Positions 49,852 to 58,615 of a stretch of DNA of 64,000 bases are shown one piece after another. The DNA is from Trueperaceae bacterium (GTDB lineage: Bacteria > Deinococcota > Deinococci > Deinococcales > Trueperaceae): contig JAMLIB010000003.1 of NCBI GenBank assembly GCA_023954415.1, forward strand, positions 124,001-188,000, written 5' to 3'. Position 1 is the stretch's first letter; every line of letters starts with the position of its first letter. Under the pieces are notes generated by a model that was not told the origin of the DNA, did not search any database, and saw only the letters and a program-made list of their open reading frames with translations. Made by a program: the position numbers and the translations under genes.

Positions 49852-51054
49852 TTGGCCGCAAGCGCACTAGTACCCAGACGCCGCCCGTGGGCCCCCTGGC
49901 TCGTCGTCCTCGGCGGCCTCGGGCTGATCACGTGGCGCATGCTCTATCTTCATGGGGTCAACGAGGCCTTCAACGCGGCTTTCTTCGCCGGGGCCGTCGT
50001 CCGCTCCCTACAGCTCGGTAGCCTCTACGCGCTCATCGCGCTTGGCTACACCATGGTCTACGGCATCATCCGACTGATCAACTTCGCCCACGGCGAGGTC
50101 TTCATGGTCGGGGCGTTCGCCGCCTATTTCTTGTTCAGCCGCACACCGTTCTCCTGGCCGGTCGCGCTCCTCGTGGCGGCCGCCATCGCGTTCGGGGTCT
50201 TGCAGTTCCTCAACTTCTGGCGCGGCAACACCCGCGATCCCATCGTGCTCGCGGGCGCGCTCGTCGTGTTCGCCGTGGTGGCGTTCGCGTTGGCCTCCAC
50301 GCAGCTCGGCTGGTTCTGGGCCATGGTCGCCTCCATGTTCGTCACGGGGGTGCTCGGCATGACCATCGACCGCGTGGCGTACCGACCCTTGCGCGGCGCC
50401 CCGCGCAACTCCATGCTCATCACGGCCATCGCGGTCTCGTTCTTCCTCCAGAACTTCGGCATCCTGGCGTTCTCCAACCGGCAGACGCCCTTCAGGCCCG
50501 CCTCGTTCTTCACCGGCCCGCTGCAGTTCCAGGTGTTCGGCGAGCCCCTCTTCACCTCGTGGATGATCGTGCTCGTCCCGGTCGTGACCGCCGTGCTCGT
50601 GGTGGCGCTCACCCTGTTCGTCACGCGCACGCGCCTCGGCAAGGCCATGCGCGCCACCGCGCAGGACGCCGAGACGGCCCGCATGATGGGCGTCAACGTC
50701 GATCGCGTGATCGCCACGACCTTCCTCCTCGGCTCCATGCTCGCGGCCGCCGCGGGCGTGCTCTGGGGCATGACGTTCGGGAGCATCAACCAGCCCGCCA
50801 TCTTCGGCATCCTGCCGGGGATCAAGGCGTTCGCGGCCGCCGTCATCGGCGGCATCGGCAGCCTGCCGGGCGCGGTCGTCGGGGGCGTGCTGCTAGGGTT
50901 CCTCGAGAACTTCCTCACTGCGCTCTTCCCGCGCACCGAGTACTTCTCCGGCATCACCGAGTACAAGGACACGTTCGCGTTCCTCGCCATGATCGTCATC
51001 CTCCTCGTCCGGCCTAGCGGCATCGTGGGCGAGGACCTGTCGGAGAAGGTATGA
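49852..51054 (+). CDS. livH: Branched-chain amino acid-type ABC importer permease LivH (system 2)
   Basis: 400 residues from a TTG start (GGAGAG upstream). It has LQLGSLYALIALGYTMVYGI, RLINFAHGEVFMVGAFAAY, RATAQDAETARMMGVNVDRV and GGIGSLPGAVVGGVLLGFLE. It is about 100 residues longer than usual LivH. An N-terminal helix is added (PWLVVLGGLGLITWRML), and two more hydrophobic stretches lie after FSWPVALLVAAAIAF. It overlaps livM by 4 bp. Confidence 0.88.
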   Translation: MAASALVPRRRPWAPWLVVLGGLGLITWRMLYLHGVNEAFNAAFFAGAVVRSLQLGSLYALIALGYTMVYGIIRLINFAHGEVFMVGAFAAYFLFSRTPFSWPVALLVAAAIAFGVLQFLNFWRGNTRDPIVLAGALVVFAVVAFALASTQLGWFWAMVASMFVTGVLGMTIDRVAYRPLRGAPRNSMLITAIAVSFFLQNFGILAFSNRQTPFRPASFFTGPLQFQVFGEPLFTSWMIVLVPVVTAVLVVALTLFVTRTRLGKAMRATAQDAETARMMGVNVDRVIATTFLLGSMLAAAAGVLWGMTFGSINQPAIFGILPGIKAFAAAVIGGIGSLPGAVVGGVLLGFLENFLTALFPRTEYFSGITEYKDTFAFLAMIVILLVRPSGIVGEDLSEKV

Positions 51055-52493
51055 GCGCCGGACCCGACCGCGCGGGTGGGAACGGCGCGGGCGCTCGCGC
51101 CTACCGGCCCCATTACCTTGCGCACCGGGTGCGCAACTCGCTCCTGACGCTGGCGGGGCTGGCCGTCCTGCTCGTCGTGCTGCTGCTGGTGGACGGCGGC
51201 GCCAGCGTGAAGCTCAAACAGGTCTTCGCGCTCTTCGCCATCTGGGGCATCGCCACCGTGAGCCTCAACCTCGTCAACGGCGTCACGGGCATCCTGTCCC
51301 TCGGTCACCACGGCTTCATGCTCATCGGCGGTTACGTCACCGGCCTACTCGTCCTTCCGGCCGCCACGCGCGACAACCTGGCTCGCAGCGCACGCAGCGA
51401 GCTCTCGGACTTCGCGATGGGCCTGTCGGTCGAGAACTGGTTCCGCGCCCTCGGGCTCGACTCGCTCACCACCCCCGAGACGCTCTGGGCGCGCTTCCTC
51501 GTGGCCGTCCTCATCGGCGGCCTCATGGCCGCGCTGTTCGGGGTCGTCGTCGGGTTCCCGTCGCTGCGCCTGCGAGGCGACTACTTGGCCATAGTCACGT
51601 TCGCGTTCGGCGAGGCCGTCCGGCTCCTCGCCTCGACGCCCATGATGTCGTCGTTCACGAACGGGGCTCTCGGCTTCGCGGGCGTGCCTTCCGACATCGG
51701 CAAGAGCGTCTGGTGGACGTTCGGCTTCCTGGCCATCACCGTCTTCGTCATGGCGCGCCTCAAGTACTCGTCGTACGGGCGCGCGCTCCAGGGCATCAGG
51801 GAGGACGAGATCGCGAGCGAGGCGATGGGCGTCAACACCGCTTACCACAAGGTGCTCGCCTTCGCCATCTCGGCGTTCTTCGCCGGCGTGGCGGGCGGCC
51901 TCTGGGTCAGTTGGGTCGGCACGGCGCGCCTCGACCTCTTCCTCTTCTTCCTGACCTTCTACTTCCTCGTCGCCATCAGCGTCGGTGGGACGGGCTCCAT
52001 CACGGGTGTGCTCCTGGGCACGGCGCTCGTCGTGTGGGTGAGGCAGTACGGCGACCCGCTCGAGCAGACGTACCCGCTCTCCACCTGGGCCGTAGCCGCA
52101 GGGCTCGTGCTCCTCGCGGTAGCGGCCTTGGCGCTCGTGCTCCGGCGCGTCAGGCGGATCAAGCCGAGCCTCGGACCGGTCGTCTACGTGCCGTCCGCCT
52201 TGGGAGCGGCCGCCGTGCTCGTCGGGCTCCTCGGCAAGGGGATGCCCGTCCTGCAGGCGACGTGGCAGGGCTTCGGCATGCGGGCCATAACGCTCGCGCT
52301 GCTGCTCATGGCGATCATGATCTTGCGCCCGGTCGGCATCATGGGAAGACGCGAGTTCTCGTGGGCATGGCTGTTCAGGGAGCGGCTGGACGAGCCCACC
52401 GAGGAGGAGCGCGCCCAGGACGCCTGGCTGTCCAACCCAGCGCTGAGCGGTCGTGCCGGTGCCGCGCGCGAGGACGACGGGGTGGACGCATGA
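51051..52493 (+). CDS. livM: Branched-chain amino acid-type ABC importer permease LivM (system 2)
   Basis: 480 residues against about 330-360 for typical LivM. Conserved parts: VTGILSLGHHGFMLIGGYV, RLRGDYLAIVTFAFGEAVRL and GGTGSITGVLLGTALV. Between helices there is an additional segment of about 45 residues (RDNLARSARSELSDFAMGLS and on). Extra C-terminal helices (WAVAAGLVLLAVAALALVL, then ALGAAAVLVGLLGKGMPVL) precede the final MILRPVGIMGRREFSW. It overlaps livG by 4 bp. Confidence 0.87.
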   Translation: MSAGPDRAGGNGAGARAYRPHYLAHRVRNSLLTLAGLAVLLVVLLLVDGGASVKLKQVFALFAIWGIATVSLNLVNGVTGILSLGHHGFMLIGGYVTGLLVLPAATRDNLARSARSELSDFAMGLSVENWFRALGLDSLTTPETLWARFLVAVLIGGLMAALFGVVVGFPSLRLRGDYLAIVTFAFGEAVRLLASTPMMSSFTNGALGFAGVPSDIGKSVWWTFGFLAITVFVMARLKYSSYGRALQGIREDEIASEAMGVNTAYHKVLAFAISAFFAGVAGGLWVSWVGTARLDLFLFFLTFYFLVAISVGGTGSITGVLLGTALVVWVRQYGDPLEQTYPLSTWAVAAGLVLLAVAALALVLRRVRRIKPSLGPVVYVPSALGAAAVLVGLLGKGMPVLQATWQGFGMRAITLALLLMAIMILRPVGIMGRREFSWAWLFRERLDEPTEEERAQDAWLSNPALSGRAGAAREDDGVDA

Positions 52494-53353
52494 GTATGCT
52501 CGAGCTGGCCGGCGTCAACAAGTCGTTCGGCGGGCTCCAGGCCATAACGGACCTGTCGTTCGAGCTCGCCGAGGGCGAGATCGTCAGCGTCATCGGGCCG
52601 AACGGGGCGGGGAAGACGACCGTCTTCAATCTCATCACCGGCGTGTACACGCCGGACTCTGGCGACATCCTCTTCGAGGGCGGCAGCCTGAAGGGCCTGC
52701 GCCCGAACGCGATCGTCGACCGCGGCGTGGCGCGGACGTTCCAGAACCTGCGGCTCTTCACCAACCTGACCGTGCTCGAGAACGTGCTCATCCCTCAGCA
52801 CCACAAGCTGCGCTCGACCTGGGTCTCGTCGGTGCTCAGGACCCCCGGTTACCTCGCACAGGAGCGCCGCATGCACGAGGTGGCGCTGGAGAAGCTCTCC
52901 TTCTTCGGCCCGCGCTTGATGGGCTTCCGGCTGCACCAGAGCGTCGAGGTCCTCTCCTACGCCAACCGCCGTCGCACGGAGATGGCGCGCGCGATGGCGA
53001 CGGGCGCCAAGCTCCTCCTCCTCGACGAGCCGAGCGCAGGCATGAACCCGAAGGAGACGCGCGAGATCACGGAGATCATCCGGCGAATGCGCGACGAGGG
53101 CGGTTACACGATCCTCCTGGTGGAGCACAAGATGAACCTCGTCAAGGACATCAGCGACCGCGTGATAGTCCTCGACTACGGCCGCAAGCTGGCGGAAGGA
53201 GCCTACGCCGACGTCGTCAACGACCCGGCCGTCATCGAGGCGTACCTCGGCAAGCGCTCCGACAAGACGAGCGCGGTGGCCAGGGCGCGGGCGGCCGACG
53301 GGCTCGTCGCCGACGAGCCTGGCTCCGCTTCCGATGGCGAGGCGCGCTCATGA
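52490..53353 (+). CDS. livG: Branched-chain amino acid-type ABC importer ATPase LivG (system 2)
   Basis: 287 residues. Walker A GPNGAGKTTVFN, VARTFQNLRLFTNLTVLENV, signature-like LSYANRRRTEMARAM, Walker B LLLDEPSAGMNP, H-loop LVEHKMNLVKDI. The last 40 residues after YLGKR are an Ala/Asp/Ser-rich tail not needed for the fold. The signature LSYANRR replaces LSGGQ, as usual for LivG. Overlaps livF by 4 bp. Confidence 0.9.
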   Translation: MSMLELAGVNKSFGGLQAITDLSFELAEGEIVSVIGPNGAGKTTVFNLITGVYTPDSGDILFEGGSLKGLRPNAIVDRGVARTFQNLRLFTNLTVLENVLIPQHHKLRSTWVSSVLRTPGYLAQERRMHEVALEKLSFFGPRLMGFRLHQSVEVLSYANRRRTEMARAMATGAKLLLLDEPSAGMNPKETREITEIIRRMRDEGGYTILLVEHKMNLVKDISDRVIVLDYGRKLAEGAYADVVNDPAVIEAYLGKRSDKTSAVARARAADGLVADEPGSASDGEARS

Positions 53354-54150
53354 CGGACGCCGGTCTCGGAACCGCAGCTTCGGGCGGGCTTGCGCCGAAC
53401 GCGTCCCATCCGGGCGCCGCCACGGTCGGTGGACGCGAGCCGCTCCTCGAGTTGAAGGGCGTCACGACGCATTACGGGCCCATCAGGGTGCTGCGCGACG
53501 TGAACATGGTCATCTACCCGGGCGAGATGGTGTGCCTCCTCGGTGGGAACGCGTCCGGCAAGAGCACGACGCTCAAGACCGTCCTCGGGATCGTCGGCGT
53601 CAGCCAGGGCGAGCTCTGGTTCCGTGGCGAGCGGGCCGACGGACTGCCGACCTCGGAGCGCATCGCCCGTGGGATGGCCGTCGTGCCGGAGAACCGGCGC
53701 ATCTTCCCGAAGATGACCGTGCGCGAGAACCTCGAGATGGGCGCCTACCTACGCAAGTCCGGTGCCGAGTTCGACGAGGACCTCGCCTACGTCCTGGAGC
53801 TCTTCCCGCGCCTAGGCGAGCGCCTCGGCCAACTGGGCGGCACCATGTCCGGTGGCGAGCAACAGATGCTGGCCATGGGCCGCGCGCTCATGAGCCGTCC
53901 GAAGCTCATCCTCATGGACGAGCCGAGCATGGGCCTCGCGCCGCTCTTCGTCGAGCGGATCTTCGAGATCATCAAGCAGGTCAACTCGCGCGGCATCAGC
54001 GTGTTCGTGGTCGAGCAGAACGCCAACGTCGCGCTCGCCATCGCCGACCGCGGCTACGTGCTGCAGACGGGCGAGGTCGTGCTCTCGGGTCCGGCGGACG
54101 AGCTGCTCGCCAACGAGGGGATGAAGCGGGCGTACCTCGGCGAGACTTGA
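53350..54150 (+). CDS. livF: Branched-chain amino acid-type ABC importer ATPase LivF (system 2)
   Basis: 266 residues with a 28-residue variable N-terminus, then Walker A GGNASGKSTTLK, VVPENRRIFPKMTVRENLEM, signature MSGGEQQMLAMG, Walker B LILMDEPSMGLAP and H-loop VVEQNANVAL. It is the last gene of the system. The region beyond its stop is repeat-rich and has no obvious terminator. Confidence 0.9.
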   Translation: MTDAGLGTAASGGLAPNASHPGAATVGGREPLLELKGVTTHYGPIRVLRDVNMVIYPGEMVCLLGGNASGKSTTLKTVLGIVGVSQGELWFRGERADGLPTSERIARGMAVVPENRRIFPKMTVRENLEMGAYLRKSGAEFDEDLAYVLELFPRLGERLGQLGGTMSGGEQQMLAMGRALMSRPKLILMDEPSMGLAPLFVERIFEIIKQVNSRGISVFVVEQNANVALAIADRGYVLQTGEVVLSGPADELLANEGMKRAYLGET

Positions 54151-54209
54151 CGTTCCGCGGCGGTCAGAAGCTTTCCGGGCCTGTAGGCGAGGGGCCTGGT
54201 GCCGGGGGC

Positions 54210-54294
54210 AAGTCCACAAGGGCTGGGCCACCACGAGGACAGGGCCGCCACGAGGGTAGGGCTACCGCAAGGGTAGGGCTACCGTAAGGGCAGG
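54210..54294. repeat. Tandem array of 17-bp units
   Basis: Four contiguous 17-bp units at 54227-54243, 54244-54260, 54261-54277 and 54278-54294, of the pattern GCYNCCRYRAGGGYAGG, are preceded by a more diverged fifth unit at 54210-54226. Units 3 and 4 differ at two positions. 17 bp is not a multiple of three, so this is not coding. It lies in the 509-bp gene-free stretch between livF and gdhA. Confidence 0.7.
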
Positions 54295-54332
54295 ACCACC
54301 AAAGGTCCTCACGGACCACATGGGTGCGAACC

Positions 54333-54391
54333 AAAGTTGAGCGTCAACCTTCGTCTACCGAGGTCGGTAACGAAGTTTAGGCGTTAACTTT
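54333..54391. promoter_or_regulatory. Pair of similar operator-like dyads upstream of gdhA
   Basis: Dyad 1 (54333-54351) has arms AAAGTTGA and TCAACCTT around GCG, 7 of 8 paired. Dyad 2 (54372-54391) has arms GAAGTTTA and TTAACTTT around GGCG, 6 of 8 paired. The two also match each other as direct repeats with centres about 39-40 bp apart, close to four helical turns. This suggests cooperative binding of one regulator. The AT content here is much higher than in the flanks. Confidence 0.5.
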
Positions 54392-54423
54392 CGTTCAGAG
54401 CAGAGGGTGCCTGAAGGGGTGTG

Positions 54424-55997
<1,574 letters not shown>

Positions 55998-56020
55998 GGG
56001 CGACGCGGCTGGTCAGGCTC

Positions 56021-56068
56021 GGCGGGCGGCGGCGTGAAGAGCGGCAGCGGCCGCCCCGCCCGCCGCGT
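56021..56068. terminator. Bidirectional GC hairpin between gdhA and the aldo/keto reductase remnant
   Basis: GGCGGGCGGCGGC (56021-56033) can pair with GCCGCCCCGCCCGCC (about 56050-56064) with a 2-nt bulge. It lies between two convergent coding ends (55997 and 56082). Confidence 0.5.
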
Positions 56069-56081
56069 CAGGGAGTGCGCG

Positions 56082-56370
56082 TCAGGGCGTGAAGCCGTGG
56101 GCGCTCAGCAGCGCGTCTACGGCCTCACGCTCGGTGCCGGAGAGCCGCCACGCCGCCGTCCGGGCGTTGCGCTCGACCTGGGCCGCGCTCGTGGCGCCGG
56201 CGATCACGCTCGCGACGTTCTGGTCGGCCAGGAGCCAAGCGAACGCCAGGTCGACTAGCTCCTTGCCGCGCTCGGCGGAGAACGCGACCAGCTCCTCGAT
56301 CAGGTCGAACAGCTCGGGCGTGAGGTGCTGCTCCCAACGCTGCGTGCCGGTGACGCGCGTGCCCGGCGGA
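56082..56370 (-). pseudogene. Aldo/keto reductase, 3' part separated by the IS30 insertion
   Basis: About 96 residues from TRVTGTQRWEQHLTPELFDL to the stop, with AFAWLLADQNVASVIAGATS and QVERNARTAAWRLS. These are the C-terminal helices and the nucleotide-binding segment (VIAGATSAAQVERN) of aldo/keto reductases. It lacks the catalytic Tyr/Lys half, which lies on the other side of the IS at 57847-58520. The two parts sum to about 320 residues, the usual family length, so they were one gene. No start signal is evident, and it is unlikely to be made. Confidence 0.85.
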
Positions 56371-57846
56371 TTCAAGTGGTCGTCGCAACACCTCGGTTGT
56401 GGAGGTGCTAGATGGGCCAGTCGAGGAAGCAGGTGCCTGAGGTTCCGGTTGGGGCGCGGCGCCAGTGGGCGGCGGATCGGGCTTTACGGCCGCCGATGCG
56501 GTCACCGGGTCGGCCGGAGCCGTCGCGTGCGGTGCAGCGTGAGTTCTGGCGCCTGATCGCGTCGGGGATCACGACGGTCGAGGCGGCGGCGGCGGTAGGC
56601 GTGTCATCGCCGGTAGCGGTGCGCTGGTTCCGGCATGCTGGTGGCATGCCGCCGTTGAGCCTGGTTGAGCCCTCGAAGCGTTACCTGTCTTTCGCTGAGC
56701 GTGAGGAGATCGCGCTGTTACGCGCACAGGATGTGGGTATTCGTGAGATCGCCCGCCGTATCGGGCGTGACGCCAGCACCATCTCACGGGAGGTGCGCCG
56801 TAACTCCGCGACCCGCGCCGGGAAGCCCGAGTATCGGGCGCTGGTGGCTCAGTGGAAGGCGCAGCAGGCCGCCAAGCGCCCCAAGGTAGCGAAGCTCGCG
56901 GTCAACACCCGGTTGCGGGAGTACGTGCAAGACCGGCTCAGTGGGGCTGTTCGTCGGCCTGATGGCACGAGCGTTGCCGGACCCACACCGCCAGCGTGGA
57001 AGGGGTTGAACAAGCCGCATCGGGCTGACCGGCGCTGGTCACTCTCGTGGAGCCCGGAGCAGATCTCTCAACGGTTGAAGCTCGATTTCCCTGATGATGA
57101 GACCATGCGGATCAGTCACGAGGCGATCTACCAAGCCCTGTTCATCGAGGGTCGCGGCGCGCTCAAGCGGGAGCTGGTCGCGTGCCTGCGCGCCGGGCGA
57201 GCGTTACGGCGACCGCGAGAACGATCACGCAACAGGCCGCAGGGGCATATCACTGCGGATGTGGTGATCTCCGAGCGGCCAGCGGAAGCATCTGATCGCG
57301 CCGTTCCCGGGCATTGGGAGGGAGACCTCCTCATCGGCACGGGCCGCTCCGCCATCGGCACCCTCGTGGAGCGCAAGAGCCGGTCCACGCTGTTGGTGCA
57401 CCTACCGCGGCTGGAAGGCTGGGGTGAGAAGCCCGCGGTGAAGAACGGGCCCGCCCTAGGCGGTTACGGCGCGGTCGCCATGACCGCAGCCCTAACCGCG
57501 TCGATCACGAAGTTGCCCGATCAGCTCCGTAAGACGCTCACCTGGGATCGCGGCAAGGAACTAACGGCGCACGCCCAGTTCACCCTGGCCACCGGCACGA
57601 AGGTGTACTTCGCCGACCCGCACTCACCCTGGCAAAGGGCCACGAACGAGAACACCAACGGGCTGCTAAGGCAGTACTTTCCCAAAGGCACCGATCTATC
57701 GAGGTGGTCAGCGGAGGATCTGGAAGCCGTGGCCTTCACGCTGAACAACCGCCCCCGAAAAGTCCTCAACTGGAGAACCCCTGCAGAGGTATTCAACGAG
57801 CAGCTACAATCACTCCAACAAGACGGTGTTGCAACGACCGATTGAA
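56371..57846 (+). mobile_element. IS30-family insertion sequence
   Basis: A 1476-bp element with 22-bp terminal inverted repeats. The left end is 56371-56392 and the right end is 57825-57846; they match at 19 of 22 positions, with core TCG(T/C)(C/T)GCAACACC-like sequence. It holds one transposase gene whose stop lies in the right repeat. It has landed inside an aldo/keto reductase gene. I could not define a target duplication, so the outer limits may be off by a few bases. No second copy is in the window. Confidence 0.85.
56412..57845 (+). CDS. IS30-family transposase
   Basis: 477 residues. Two N-terminal helix-turn-helix regions (about 45-75 and 95-130: EEIALLRAQDVGIREIARRI, then GRDASTISREVRRN, the typical IS30 HTH) precede a DDE catalytic core. 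Asp is in HWEGDLLIG, Asp in LTWDRGKEL and Glu in RATNENTNGLLRQYFPKGTD, the family's catalytic signature. All three acidic residues are present and the frame is intact, so the element may still be mobile. Its codon use is less GC-extreme than that of neighbours, in keeping with recent arrival. Confidence 0.95.
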   Translation: MGQSRKQVPEVPVGARRQWAADRALRPPMRSPGRPEPSRAVQREFWRLIASGITTVEAAAAVGVSSPVAVRWFRHAGGMPPLSLVEPSKRYLSFAEREEIALLRAQDVGIREIARRIGRDASTISREVRRNSATRAGKPEYRALVAQWKAQQAAKRPKVAKLAVNTRLREYVQDRLSGAVRRPDGTSVAGPTPPAWKGLNKPHRADRRWSLSWSPEQISQRLKLDFPDDETMRISHEAIYQALFIEGRGALKRELVACLRAGRALRRPRERSRNRPQGHITADVVISERPAEASDRAVPGHWEGDLLIGTGRSAIGTLVERKSRSTLLVHLPRLEGWGEKPAVKNGPALGGYGAVAMTAALTASITKLPDQLRKTLTWDRGKELTAHAQFTLATGTKVYFADPHSPWQRATNENTNGLLRQYFPKGTDLSRWSAEDLEAVAFTLNNRPRKVLNWRTPAEVFNEQLQSLQQDGVATTD

Positions 57847-58520
57847 CTCAGACCCTGGGGCATGGGTCGACCCTTGCGGTACTTGCCCGTCAGGATGCCG
57901 CTGAAGAGCGGGAAGAACGGCAGGAAGGCGACGCCGAGCCGCGCGCAGGCCGGTAGGACCTCCGCCTCCGGCTCGCGGTGCAGCATGGAGTACTCGTTCT
58001 GCACGCTGACGAAGCGCGGCCAGCCGTGCTGCGCCGCGGCCGACTCGGCCTCGGCGAGCTGGGCGGCCGTGAAGTTGGAGCACCCGATCTCGCGTACGAG
58101 CCCGTCCTCCACGGCCTCGGCGAGGGCGCCGAGCGTGTCGGCGACGGGCACGTCCGGGTCCGGACGGTGCAGCTGGTAGAGGTCGACGCGGTCGGTGTGT
58201 AGCCGCCTCAGGCTCGCCTCGAGCGCCGTGCGCACGTACTCCGGGCGCGCCCCGCCGACGATGCCCGTGCCCTCCTTGGCCACCATGCCGAACTTCGTGG
58301 CCAGCACGAACTCGTCGCGCCTGCCCCGCAGCGCGCCGCCGAGGAAGGTCTCGCTGAGGCCGTCCCCATAGATGTCGGCCGTGTCGAGGAAGGTGACGCC
58401 GGCAGCGAGGGCGCCATCGATCACGCCCTTGGTGGCGGCCTCGTCCAGGCGGCGGCCGAAGTTGTTGCAACCGAGTCCGACGACCGAGACGTCGAGCGAG
58501 CCGATCTTGCGAGTGTCCAT
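57847..58520 (-). pseudogene. Aldo/keto reductase, 5' part interrupted by the IS30 element
   Basis: About 220 residues: SVVGLGCNNFGRRLDEAATK, then the catalytic FLDTADIYGDGLSETFLGGAL (Asp and Tyr), ATKFGM (Lys), and VDLYQLHRPDPD (His). It ends at GILTGKYRKGRPMPQG, where the IS begins; the frame then runs 13 codons into the IS (SSIGRCNTVLLE) before a stop. The truncated product lacks the NADPH-phosphate site and should be inactive. It lies 95 bp beyond the 2-oxoglutarate semialdehyde dehydrogenase gene on the same strand, so it may have been the last gene of the hydroxyproline operon. Confidence 0.88.
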
Positions 58521-58615
58521 GGGAGCGAGTGTTGCATACCGGCCGAGCGCGCGGCGTTGGGCGCCCTCCAGGCGCGTCCGTCCCCAACACCACGCGGTAG
58601 CGGCTGGCCCGCCGC

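Noticed and set aside
54210-54294. CRISPR array
   Set aside because: The units are contiguous 17-bp repeats without unique spacers, and no cas genes are in the window.
55998-56081. Third copy of the palindromic repeat after gdhA
   Set aside because: It is a GC hairpin but lacks the GTCTGG and CTCGAC ends and the inner blocks of the family.
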